NCBI RefSeq assembly: GCF_014649795.1 | Contig: NZ_BMTS01000012.1 | Span: 248,001 to 312,000 of the forward strand | Direction of reading: 5' to 3' | From: Streptomyces melanogenes | Lineage (GTDB): Bacteria; Actinomycetota; Actinomycetes; Streptomycetales; Streptomycetaceae | Length of the DNA stretch: 64,000 nt | Shown: piece by piece, positions 16,301-24,122 of the stretch | How positions within the stretch are numbered: the first letter of the stretch is position 1 | Layout: every line of letters begins with the position of its first letter | The notes under the pieces: model-generated | What the model was told of the DNA's origin: nothing | The model's input: the letters and a program-made list of their open reading frames with translations, nothing else | Database searches by the model: none | Program-made: the position numbers and the translations under genes

Positions 16301-17175
16301 CAGTCGTGGGAGTCGTCAAGGCCAAGCAGTCGCTGCCCGCCCGGATCGCCGCCCGGGCCGGCGGCGGCGCGTTGCGCGTCTTTCTCATCCTCGTCGGGCT
16401 CTTCTGGCTGATGCCGACCGTCGGGCTGCTGCTCTCCTCGCTGCGCAGCCCTTCCGACATCGCCTCCACCGGCTGGTGGAAGATCTTCAGCGAGCCGTCC
16501 CAGCTCACCTTCCACAACTACTCGAACCTGCTGGACAACAGCACGATCACCGACTCGCTGCTGTCCACCGTCGTGATCACCGTGCCCGCGACCGTCCTGG
16601 TCGTCGTCATCGGCTCGTTCGCCGGATACGCCTTCGCCTGGATGGACTTCCCCGGCCGCGACTGGTGGTTCATGGTCGTGGTGAGCCTGCTCGTCGTCCC
16701 GGTCCAGGTCGCCCTCGTACCGGTCGCCAAGCTCTTCGGCGAGATCGGGATCTTCGAGACGACGGTCGGTGTCATCACCTTCCACGTCGCCTTCGGCCTG
16801 CCCTTCGCGATCTTCCTGCTGCGGAACTTCTTCGCGGAGATCCCCCGGGAGCTGCTTGAAGCCGCACGGCTCGACGGGGCGGGCGAGATCCGCCTGTTCA
16901 CCCGGGTCGTGCTGCCGCTGGGCGGCCCGGCGATCGCCTCGCTCGGCATCTTCCAGTTCCTCTGGGTCTGGAACGACATGCTGGTCGCGCTGATCTTCGC
17001 GGACTCCAAGCACCCGCCGATCACGGTCGCCCTCCAGCAGCAGGTACGGCAGTTCGGCAACAACATCGACGTCCTGGCGCCCGGCGCCTTCGTGTCCATG
17101 GTCATCCCGCTGGCCGTCTTCTTCGCCTTCCAGCGCCAGTTCGTGTCGGGGGTGATGGCGGGCGCCGTCAAGTGA
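16297..17175 (+). CDS. Sugar ABC transporter permease (MalG-like)
   Basis: This 292-residue permease is translationally coupled to the previous one by an ATGA overlap. It has six predicted helices and the EAA motif IPRELLEAARLDGAGEIRLF (about 179-198). FQFLWVWNDMLVALIFAD near the C-terminus is characteristic of MalG/AraQ-type subunits. Together with the upstream lipoprotein and permease it forms the membrane part of a carbohydrate importer of the CUT1 class. Two direct repeats, GTCAAACGGGC, lie just after its stop. Confidence 0.95.
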   Translation: MTVVGVVKAKQSLPARIAARAGGGALRVFLILVGLFWLMPTVGLLLSSLRSPSDIASTGWWKIFSEPSQLTFHNYSNLLDNSTITDSLLSTVVITVPATVLVVVIGSFAGYAFAWMDFPGRDWWFMVVVSLLVVPVQVALVPVAKLFGEIGIFETTVGVITFHVAFGLPFAIFLLRNFFAEIPRELLEAARLDGAGEIRLFTRVVLPLGGPAIASLGIFQFLWVWNDMLVALIFADSKHPPITVALQQQVRQFGNNIDVLAPGAFVSMVIPLAVFFAFQRQFVSGVMAGAVK

Positions 17176-17180
17176 CCGGC

Positions 17181-17213
17181 GTCAAACGGGCAAGCACCCC
17201 ACGTCAAACGGGC
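17181..17213. repeat. Direct repeat pair before a glycosyltransferase gene
   Basis: GTCAAACGGGC occurs at 17181-17191 and again at 17203-17213, a 22-bp period (two helical turns), in the gap between the permease and the first glycosyltransferase fusion. The spacing is compatible with a regulator binding one face of the DNA. Confidence 0.45.
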
Positions 17214-17280
17214 GCCGCGGCTTTACCCCGTCTGCCGCCACCGGCGTAACCCGGTCGCGCCATCCGCCGTTCTACGGGCC

Positions 17281-19521
17281 ATGCCCCGGTTCAGCGTGAT
17301 CGTTCCCGTGTACAAGGTCCAGGCCTATCTCCACGACTGCCTGGGCTCGGTGCTCAGCCAGTCGTACGACGATCTGGAACTGATCGCGGTGGACGACTGC
17401 TCACCCGACGCGTGCGGCGCGATCATCGACGAACACGCCGCCCGCGACCGCCGCGTCACCGCCGTGCACCTGGACGCCAACACCGGCCTCGGCCCCGCCC
17501 GCAACGCCGGACTCGCCCACGCCACCGGCGACTACGTCGTCTTCCTCGACGGCGACGACACGCTCACCCCGGGCGCCCTCCAGGCCGTCGCGGACCGGCT
17601 CAAGGAGACCGGCGACCCGGACGTGCTGCTCTACGACTACGCGCGCACGTTCTGGTCGGGCGAGCGGGTCCGCAACAAGTCGGCCGCCCAGCTCGCCGAG
17701 GCCGGGCCCGCCACGTTCCGCCTCGCGGACCGGCCGGGGCTGCTCAAGCTGCTCAGCGTGGTGTGGAACAAGGCGTACCGCCGCGAGTTCATCGAGGAGC
17801 AGGGCTTCAGCTTCACGCCCGGCTTCTACGAGGACGCGCCCTGGACGTACCCCGCGCTGATGGCCGCCGACTCGCTCACCACGCTCGACCGGGTCTGCGT
17901 CCACTACCGCCAGCGCCGCCAGGGCAGCATCCTGTCCACCACCAGCCGCAGCCACTTCGACCTCTTCGACCAGTACGACCGGGTGTTCGCGTTCATCGAC
18001 GCCCGGCCCGAACTGGCCCCGCTGCGGCCGCTGATCTTCCGGAAGATGGCCGACCACTTCCTGACCGTGTTCACCACCCGGGTGCGGCTGCCGCGCGGCA
18101 GCCGCGCCGAGTTCTTCCGCCGCGCCCGCGCCCAGTACCGCCGCCACCACTCCCCCGGCGGCGGCCCGCGCACCCTCCGCGTCCGAGTGCGGCACGGTCT
18201 GGTCCGGCTCGGCGCCCACCGCACCTATCTGGGCCTGGGGGCGCTCAACGCGCTGCGCGCCCGCGCGGGCCGCCCGCTGCGCGCGCTCGACCGCGCTCTG
18301 CGCTCCGGAGTGCTCCAGTTGCACTACCGGGTCCAGCGGCGGCTGCCGGTGCGGGAGGAGGCGGTCTTCAGCGCGTACGGGAACAGGGGCTACGCCTGCA
18401 ACCCGGCCGCGATCGAGGCGAAGGTGCGCGAGCTGGTGCCCCGGGTGCGCACCGCGTGGGTGGCCGCGCCCGCGCACCTGCACACGGTGCCGCCCGCCAC
18501 CCGCAAGGTGGCGCCGGACACCTTCGCGTACTGGACGGCGCTCGCCCGGGCCAAGTACCTGGTCAGCAATGTGGAGTTCGACGGCCGGCTGGTCAAGCGG
18601 GACGGCCAGGTGCTGCTCCAGACCCACCACGGCACCCCGCTCAAGACCATGGGCCTGGACCTGATGGACCGCCCGGCCGCCGCCCGCGACACCGACTTCG
18701 CGCATCTGGTGGCCCGCAGCGACAAGTGGGACTTCAGTCTCTCCGCCAACCTCCACTCCACGCTCACCTGGGAGCGCACCTACCCCTCGGGCTACACCAC
18801 GCTCGAATACGGCTACCCCCGCAACGACGTCTTCCACGAGGCGAGCGCGGCCGACGTGGCCCGGTTCCGCGACTCCCTGGGCATCCCCGCCGACGCCACC
18901 GCCGTCCTGTACGCGCCGACCCACCGCGACTACCGGCGCGGCCAGCACCGCCCGCTCGACCTGGAGCGCGTGGCCCGCACGCTCGGCCCGGAGGTCGTCC
19001 TGCTGACCCGCGCGCACTTCGCGTACGGGGCGCCGCTGGCGGACGAGGGCGTGCACCCCCGGATCATCGACGTCAGCGGGCACCCGTCGGTCGAGCAGCT
19101 GTGCCTGGCCGCGGACGCGCTGATCACCGACTACTCGTCGCTGATGTTCGACTACGCCAACCTGGACCGCCCGATCGTCATCCACGCCGACGACTGGGAG
19201 GCGTACGAGGCGGCTCGCGGCACCTACTTCGACCTGCGGGCGTTCCCGCCGGGCGCGGTCGCCCGCACCGAGGACGAGCTGATCGACATCTTCACCACGG
19301 GCCACTGGCGCGGCTCCCGCTCGGCCCAGCTCCGGGCGGCGTTCCGGTCCCGCTTCTGCCCGTACGACGACGGGCACGCGGCGGAGCGGGTGGTACGACG
19401 GGTGTTCCTGGACCAGCCCGACGGGCTGCCCCCGGTAACCCCTCCGGAGGACCGCCGCCCGGCCCCCTCGGCGGCCCTGCCCACGACCGCGGTCCAACGA
19501 GAACTGGCGGGCTTGGTCTAG
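17281..19521 (+). CDS. GT2 glycosyltransferase - CDP-glycerol glycerophosphotransferase fusion
   Basis: This 746-residue bifunctional enzyme probably builds a wall glycopolymer. The N-terminal GT-A domain (about 1-230) has FSVIVPVYKVQAYL, the nucleotide-binding VDDCSPD and an intact metal motif DGDD (LDGDDTLTPGAL), so it should be active. A basic linker (about 270-340) follows. The C-terminal TagF-like domain (about 360-710) carries the catalytic QTHHGTPLKTMGLDLMDRP (about 447-465), SLSANLHSTLTWERTYP, APTHRDYRRG and ITDYSSLMFDYANLDRPIV (about 613-631). TagF-type enzymes transfer glycerol phosphate or similar alditol phosphates from CDP-activated donors at the inner face of the membrane. It starts at ATG 17281. 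Three related proteins are encoded within the next 20 kb. Confidence 0.9.
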   Translation: MPRFSVIVPVYKVQAYLHDCLGSVLSQSYDDLELIAVDDCSPDACGAIIDEHAARDRRVTAVHLDANTGLGPARNAGLAHATGDYVVFLDGDDTLTPGALQAVADRLKETGDPDVLLYDYARTFWSGERVRNKSAAQLAEAGPATFRLADRPGLLKLLSVVWNKAYRREFIEEQGFSFTPGFYEDAPWTYPALMAADSLTTLDRVCVHYRQRRQGSILSTTSRSHFDLFDQYDRVFAFIDARPELAPLRPLIFRKMADHFLTVFTTRVRLPRGSRAEFFRRARAQYRRHHSPGGGPRTLRVRVRHGLVRLGAHRTYLGLGALNALRARAGRPLRALDRALRSGVLQLHYRVQRRLPVREEAVFSAYGNRGYACNPAAIEAKVRELVPRVRTAWVAAPAHLHTVPPATRKVAPDTFAYWTALARAKYLVSNVEFDGRLVKRDGQVLLQTHHGTPLKTMGLDLMDRPAAARDTDFAHLVARSDKWDFSLSANLHSTLTWERTYPSGYTTLEYGYPRNDVFHEASAADVARFRDSLGIPADATAVLYAPTHRDYRRGQHRPLDLERVARTLGPEVVLLTRAHFAYGAPLADEGVHPRIIDVSGHPSVEQLCLAADALITDYSSLMFDYANLDRPIVIHADDWEAYEAARGTYFDLRAFPPGAVARTEDELIDIFTTGHWRGSRSAQLRAAFRSRFCPYDDGHAAERVVRRVFLDQPDGLPPVTPPEDRRPAPSAALPTTAVQRELAGLV

Positions 19522-19553
19522 GACCCCGGTGATTCGACTGCGGGCCGTCGCGG

Positions 19554-19580
19554 GCTGGTCGCGCAGTTCCCCGCGCCCCT
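19554..19580 (+). repeat. Intergenic repeat family A, copy 4
   Basis: GCTGGTCGCGCAGTTCCCCG followed by CGCCCCT, preceded by CTGCGGGCCGTCG, lies 32 bp after the first fusion gene's stop. Confidence 0.85.
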
Positions 19581-19596
19581 AAACCCCCGCTGCCTC

Positions 19597-19643
19597 CGCT
19601 GTGGGCATTCGTGCCGCTTAGGGCGGCACGGGTGGGCACAGCG
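19597..19643. repeat. Nested palindrome (repeat family B, intact copy)
   Basis: Outer arms CGCTGTG / CACAGCG and inner arms CGTGCCG / CGGCACG enclose TTAGGG-like sequence. The element lies between two family A copies. A second copy, split by an insertion, is found near 32.93-33.02 kb. Confidence 0.7.
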
Positions 19644-19710
19644 GCACCCCGTCCCGGGCCCCTCCGCTCCCCGCCTGTACGTGCAGTGATTCGTCTGCGG
19701 GAGCGTCGTG

Positions 19711-19737
19711 GCTGGTCGCGCAGTTCCCCGCGCCCCT
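19711..19737 (+). repeat. Intergenic repeat family A, copy 5
   Basis: Same core as copy 4 (GCTGGTCGCGCAGTTCCCCG + CGCCCCT), followed by a small hairpin AGGGCCTTCGGCCC, directly upstream of the second fusion gene's ribosome-binding site (AAAAGAGG). Confidence 0.85.
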
Positions 19738-19771
19738 TATAGGGCCTTCGGCCCCCCGAAAAGAGGTCCCG

Positions 19772-21985
19772 TTGCCCCGTTTCACCGTCGTCGTCCCCGT
19801 CCACGACGCCCGCGGGCTGCTCCGCGAGTGCATGGAGTCCGTGCTGCGGCAGCGACCCGCCGACATCGAGGTCATCGGCGTCGACGACGGCTCGACGGAC
19901 GGCTCGGGGCGGCTGCTCGACGAGCTGGCCGCCGCCGACCCTCGCGTCCGGGCGATCCACCTGGCCGCCCCCGTCAGCGCGGGCGAGCGCCGAGACGCCG
20001 GAGCGGGCCAGGCCCGCGGGGAGTACCTGCTCTTCCTGGAGCCGGGCCTCGTCCAGCTCCCCGGCGCGCTCGACGCGATCGACGCACGTCTGAAGGCCGC
20101 CGAGGACCCGGACGTCCTGCTCTTCGGCCACCTGCGCACCCCCTTCCTCGGCACCCCCGAACCCACCCGCTCCCTCGACGTCCTACGGGCCGCCGGGGAC
20201 GCGGTCACCACGGCGTCCGCCCGCCCGGACCTGCTCACCGTGGCCCCGGTGAGCTGGAACCGGGCGGTCCGGCGCGAGTTCTGGCGCGACGGAGGTCTGC
20301 GGTTCGGTTCGGGCGAGCGGGCCGAGGCGATGTGGGCCCTCGGCTCACTCGTCGCGGCCGGATCCGTGGCCGCCCTGGCCACCCCGTGCGTCGACCACCG
20401 CCAGCAGCGCCCGCTCCCGGGGCCGCACCGGGACCCCCGCGAGGTCGTCACCGCGTACGACACCGTGCTCGCGGACGTCACCGCCCGCCCCGCCACCGAG
20501 CCCCTGCGCGGACCGCTGTACGCCCTGGCCGTACGGGAGTTGCTGAAGACCTACGCGGGCGTGCGCAAGCAAAGACGGGCGTACGTCCGGGCCGTCGCCG
20601 CCTTCAGCCGGACCCACCGGCCCGCCGGGCACCGGGCGGGCGGCGGCCGGTCCGGCCTGCGCGCGCGGCTGCTCACCGACGGCCGGGCCCGCACGCTGGC
20701 CGCGCTCGACCACGCCCTCGCCGCCCGCCGCAAGCTGCGCTGCCGCGTCCGCGCCCTGCGCAAGTCCGCACTCCGCACGGCGTTCCGGCACTACTACCAC
20801 CTCCAGCGGCTGCTCCCGCTCGACCCGGGGCTCGCGGTGTACGCCTCGTACTGGAACCGGGGCGTGAGCTGCAACCCGGCGGCCGTCCACCGCAAGGCCG
20901 CCGAACTCGCCCCGCACATCAGGGGCGTGTGGGTGGTCGGCAAGGCGGAGGCGGCGGACGGGCACGCCTTCGTGCTGCCGGACACCCTGGCGTACTGGCG
21001 GCTGATGGCCCGTGCCACGTACTTCGTCAACAACGTCAACTTCCCCGACCACCTGGTCAAGCGCCCGGGCCAGCGGCACCTCCAGACCCACCACGGCACC
21101 CCGCTCAAGCGCATGGGCCTGGACCAGCTCGCGCACCCGGCCGCCGCCAAGGGCTTCAGCTTCCTCCGGTTCCTGGGCCGCGTCGACCGCTGGGACTGGT
21201 CGCTGTCCGCCAACCCGCACTCCACCGAGACCTGGTCGCGTGTCTACCCGAGCGCGGTGCGGCACCTGGAGTCCGGCTATCCGCGCAACGACGTGTACGC
21301 GACGGCGACCGCCGAGTCCGTCGCCGCCGCCCGCGACGCGCTCGGCATCGCGCCGGGCCGCCGCGCGATCCTGTACGCGCCGACCCACCGCGAGTACGAG
21401 CGCGGCTTCACCGGCGCCCTGGACCTGGTCCGCGTCGCCGACGCGCTGGGCCCCGACACCCTGCTGCTGGTGCGCGCCCACTACTTCCACGCGTCGGCCG
21501 GGCTGCCCGAGCACCCCGGGCTGCTCGACGTCTCGGCGCACCCCCGGGTCGAGGAGCTGTGCCTGGCGGCGGACGCGCTGGTCACGGACTACTCGTCAGT
21601 GATGTTCGACTACGCCAACCTGGACCGCCCGATCGTCGTCCACGCCCCCGACTGGGAGGTGTACCGCACGGTCCGGGGCGTCACCTTCGACCTCCTGTCG
21701 GGGCGCTCGGGAGACACCCCGGGCGCGGTCACCACCAGCACGGACGAGCTGATCTCCTGCTTCCGGGACGGCGGTTGGGACAGCCGGGCCAACGCCGGGC
21801 TGCGGGCCGCCTTCCGGGAGCGGTTCTGCCCGTACGACGACGGGCGCGCCGCCGAGCGCGTGGTGCGCACGGTGTTCCTGGGCGAGCCGGCCGACGCGCT
21901 GCCGCCGGTGGAGCCCGCCCGGCGCACGGTCCCGCCGCAGCCGGACGCCCGCCGGGTCAGCCCTGCTGGCCGGCCATCACCGTGA
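19772..21985 (+). CDS. GT2-like (degenerate) - CDP-glycerol glycerophosphotransferase fusion
   Basis: This 737-residue relative of the previous fusion starts at a TTG (19772) behind AAAAGAGG. The N-terminal GT2-like domain keeps FTVVVPVHDARGLL and VDDGSTDGSG. Where the metal-binding D-x-D should be it reads LFLEPGLVQL (about 87-96), and the usual G-x-ARN block is replaced by VSAGERRDAGAG. Its sugar-transfer activity is therefore probably lost. The C-terminal TagF-like domain is intact: QTHHGTPLKRMGLDQLAHP (about 437-455), APTHREYERG, VTDYSSVMFDYANLDRPIV (about 603-621). This protein is likely a glycerophosphotransferase with a binding or structural N-domain. It follows the first fusion by 250 bp of repeat-rich DNA. 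Confidence 0.87.
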   Translation: MPRFTVVVPVHDARGLLRECMESVLRQRPADIEVIGVDDGSTDGSGRLLDELAAADPRVRAIHLAAPVSAGERRDAGAGQARGEYLLFLEPGLVQLPGALDAIDARLKAAEDPDVLLFGHLRTPFLGTPEPTRSLDVLRAAGDAVTTASARPDLLTVAPVSWNRAVRREFWRDGGLRFGSGERAEAMWALGSLVAAGSVAALATPCVDHRQQRPLPGPHRDPREVVTAYDTVLADVTARPATEPLRGPLYALAVRELLKTYAGVRKQRRAYVRAVAAFSRTHRPAGHRAGGGRSGLRARLLTDGRARTLAALDHALAARRKLRCRVRALRKSALRTAFRHYYHLQRLLPLDPGLAVYASYWNRGVSCNPAAVHRKAAELAPHIRGVWVVGKAEAADGHAFVLPDTLAYWRLMARATYFVNNVNFPDHLVKRPGQRHLQTHHGTPLKRMGLDQLAHPAAAKGFSFLRFLGRVDRWDWSLSANPHSTETWSRVYPSAVRHLESGYPRNDVYATATAESVAAARDALGIAPGRRAILYAPTHREYERGFTGALDLVRVADALGPDTLLLVRAHYFHASAGLPEHPGLLDVSAHPRVEELCLAADALVTDYSSVMFDYANLDRPIVVHAPDWEVYRTVRGVTFDLLSGRSGDTPGAVTTSTDELISCFRDGGWDSRANAGLRAAFRERFCPYDDGRAAERVVRTVFLGEPADALPPVEPARRTVPPQPDARRVSPAGRPSP

Positions 21986-22331
21986 CCAGCCCGACGACCA
22001 CGAGCAGCGAGCCCGCCCACGTCCACACCGACGTCCGCTCGTGCAGCACGGTCGAGCTCGCCAGCACGATCAGCAGGTACCCCAGGGCGTTGAAGGGGTA
22101 CGCGACGGACAGCGGCACGCGGGCCAGCGTCGACATCCAGGCGACGGCCGAGACGGCGAAGACGACCAGCCCGACCACGATCCACGGACTGGTGGCGGCC
22201 CGCAGCGCGATCGAGCCGCCGCCCCGCTCCACGGCGGCAGCGGCGCTGCGCATGCCGTGCTTGAGCATGATCTGACCGCCCGCCGAGGAGAACACCGCGA
22301 AGAGCAGCAGGGCGAGGCTGGACAGGTTCAA
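21957..22331 (-). CDS. Small EamA/SMR-type membrane transporter (putative lipid-sugar flippase)
   Basis: This 124-residue protein has four predicted helices: LALLLFAVFSSAGGQIML, WIVVGLVVFAVSAVAWM, PLSVAYPFNALGYLLIVLAS and WAGSLLVVVGLVTVMAG. That is the size and layout of EmrE/ArnE-like DMT proteins. The TTG at 22331 was chosen because GGAG lies 7 nt upstream; a GTG at 22373 that overlaps the upstream stop is the alternative. It directly follows a GT2-methyltransferase gene resembling polyprenyl-phosphate sugar synthases. ArnE/ArnF-type proteins flip such lipid-linked sugars in Gram-negative bacteria, so a flippase role is inferred here. Its last codons overlap the end of the convergent fusion gene by about 29 bp. 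Confidence 0.82.
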   Translation of the reverse strand: MNLSSLALLLFAVFSSAGGQIMLKHGMRSAAAAVERGGGSIALRAATSPWIVVGLVVFAVSAVAWMSTLARVPLSVAYPFNALGYLLIVLASSTVLHERTSVWTWAGSLLVVVGLVTVMAGQQG

Positions 22332-22365
22332 CGTCCTACTCCTGACCGGGACTTCGGAGCGGTCT

Positions 22366-23934
22366 TCAGACACCGACGCGGTCGGCGGCGGGGGTGTACT
22401 GACGGTTGAGGATGTCCTGTACATCGACGTGCTCCCCAGCGATGATCGTCTCCGCCGCGTGCGGCGTGAGCAGGGCGATGTGCTGATAGCCGAAGAGGGT
22501 CGGCCGCAGCCGCACGAGCAGCCGGGACAGACCGCCGAGCGCCCCCGCCACCGCGCGCCCCACCAGGCCCGTCCCGCCGAGCAGCGCCCAGAAGGGCGCC
22601 CCGGTCGAGGTCGTGGCGAGGATGTCGTAGCCCGCGCCCTGGACCGTGCGGCGCAGGCTGGCGCGGGTGAAGAAGCGCAGGTGCGTCTCGTCGAGGATGC
22701 CGCGCCGGTCGTACCCGAACAACCCGAGGACGACGCGCAGCCGGGCGTACCAGTGGCTGAAGTTCGGTACGGAGAGCAGCACATGTCCGCCCGGGCGCAG
22801 CACGCGGGCGATCTCGGCGAGGACGCGCTCGGGCCGGGAGAGGTGCTCGATGACGTCCCCGGCGACCACGTAGTCGTACCCTCGTCCGATCTCCTCGGGC
22901 AGGCCCTCCTCCAGGTCCGCCAGGAAGAAGCGGGTGCAGCGCTCGCGCACGCCCGGCACCTCGACGCGGTCGACGCCGGTCACCTCGTGGCCCAGCGCCT
23001 CCAGGCGTTCGGCGAAGAGTCCGCCGGAGCAGCCGAGGTCCAGGACGCGCCCGGGCGGGAGGGCGCGCATGCGGTCCAGGATGACGGAGTGGGAGGAGCC
23101 GTCGCCCTCCTTGAAGGCGTAGCCGTCGGGCTTGGGGATCCATGGGCAGGTGCCGAACCCCTTGGCCGCGAGCCGGTATTCGAGGACGTCCTTCACCACG
23201 TCCTTGGCGTATCTGAGCCCGTTGACGTAACAGATCTCGTCGCCGTAGTAGGTGGGGATGGGGATTTCCCGGATGCGCATTCCCGCGTCGATGAGCTGGA
23301 CGATGATCTGGGTGTCGAAGTCGAAGGCGTCGGTGTTGCGCTCGATGGGGAGGCGGCGCAGGGCGGCGACGCTGTAGGCGCGGTAGCCCGAGTGGAACTC
23401 GGTGAGCCGGGAGCCGAGCAGGGAGTTCTCCAGCCGGGTGAGGATACGGTTCCCCAGCCATTTGTAGAGCGGCATTCCGCCGCGCAGGGCGCCGCCCCGG
23501 GCCATCATGCGCGAGCCGAACACGGCGTCGGCCTCGCCCTCGACGATGGGCGCGACCATCTCGGGGAGGAGTTCGGGGGCGTACTGCCCGTCGCCGTGCA
23601 GCAGCACGACGATGTCGAGCCCGCGCTCAGCGGCGAGCGCGTACCCGGCCTTCTGGTTCCCGCCGTATCCGAGGTTCTTGGTGTGCCGCATGACGACGGT
23701 ACGGGGCATGCCCTCGGCCTGCGACCAGCGGCAGCCGGCGGTGAAGGTGCCGTCGTGGCTGGCGTCGTCGAGGATGAGGATCTCGTCGATACGGGAGCGG
23801 AAGTCGGCCGGGATCCGGTCGAGGGTCTTCTCCAGCGTGGTCTCGGCGTTGTAGGCGACGACGAGGATGCCGATGCGGGGGTTTTGACCTGAGCGGTCGA
23901 CGGCTTCGGGGGTACGGGCCGGGGTCGGCTGCAC
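22366..23934 (-). CDS. GT2 polyprenyl-phosphate sugar synthase - methyltransferase fusion
   Basis: This 522-residue protein has two domains. Residues about 20-245 are a DPM1/ArnC-like GT2 fold: RIGILVVAYNAETTLEKTLD, LDDASHDGT, the metal-binding HGDGQYAPE, and TEFHSGYRAYSVAAL, a hallmark of dolichyl/undecaprenyl-phosphate glycosyltransferases. Residues about 270-500 are a class I SAM methyltransferase with motif I GRVLDLGCSGGLFAERLEAL, the acidic VTGVDR and PNFSHW. No membrane helices are evident. A natural reading is that it makes, and perhaps methylates, a lipid-linked sugar. The stop overlaps or nearly touches the next gene, the small flippase-like transporter. Whether the methyltransferase acts on the sugar or on another wall component cannot be told. 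Confidence 0.87.
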   Translation of the reverse strand: MQPTPARTPEAVDRSGQNPRIGILVVAYNAETTLEKTLDRIPADFRSRIDEILILDDASHDGTFTAGCRWSQAEGMPRTVVMRHTKNLGYGGNQKAGYALAAERGLDIVVLLHGDGQYAPELLPEMVAPIVEGEADAVFGSRMMARGGALRGGMPLYKWLGNRILTRLENSLLGSRLTEFHSGYRAYSVAALRRLPIERNTDAFDFDTQIIVQLIDAGMRIREIPIPTYYGDEICYVNGLRYAKDVVKDVLEYRLAAKGFGTCPWIPKPDGYAFKEGDGSSHSVILDRMRALPPGRVLDLGCSGGLFAERLEALGHEVTGVDRVEVPGVRERCTRFFLADLEEGLPEEIGRGYDYVVAGDVIEHLSRPERVLAEIARVLRPGGHVLLSVPNFSHWYARLRVVLGLFGYDRRGILDETHLRFFTRASLRRTVQGAGYDILATTSTGAPFWALLGGTGLVGRAVAGALGGLSRLLVRLRPTLFGYQHIALLTPHAAETIIAGEHVDVQDILNRQYTPAADRVGV

Positions 23935-23992
23935 GGGCGTCTCCAGGGGTGACGTGGGTTGGGGGACGTGTTTGTCTGCGGGCCGGTGGGGG

Positions 23993-24019
23993 GCTGGTCG
24001 CGCAGTTCCCCGCGCCCCT
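23993..24019 (+). repeat. Intergenic repeat family A, copy 6
   Basis: GCTGGTCGCGCAGTTCCCCG + CGCCCCTAAAA, preceded by TTGTCTGCGGGCCGGTGG, in the gap upstream of the GT2-methyltransferase gene. Confidence 0.85.
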
Positions 24020-24050
24020 AAAAGCGGGATTGCCGCGGAGCGGCACCTTC

Positions 24051-24120
24051 AGGGGCGCGGGGCTGTGACATGTGCGGCTCCGCCGCGTGGGCGCGAGCAA
24101 CCGGCCACAACCCGCAGACG
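24051..24120 (-). repeat. Intergenic repeat family A variant with TGTGCGGCTCCGCCGCGTGG insert (copy 1)
   Basis: It begins as an inverted family A unit (AGGGGCGCGGGGC) but then reads TGTGACATGTGCGGCTCCGC before returning to the usual GAGCAACC...CCCGCAGACG end. The added part contains a small hairpin, GCGGC-TCC-GCCGC. The same variant recurs at 28486. Confidence 0.8.
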
Positions 24121-24122
24121 AA

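Noticed and set aside
19708..22275. An 855-codon frame over the second transferase fusion
   Set aside because: Same-strand shifted frame; Arg/Pro/Gly-rich and without motifs, while the overlapping frame has clear catalytic motifs.
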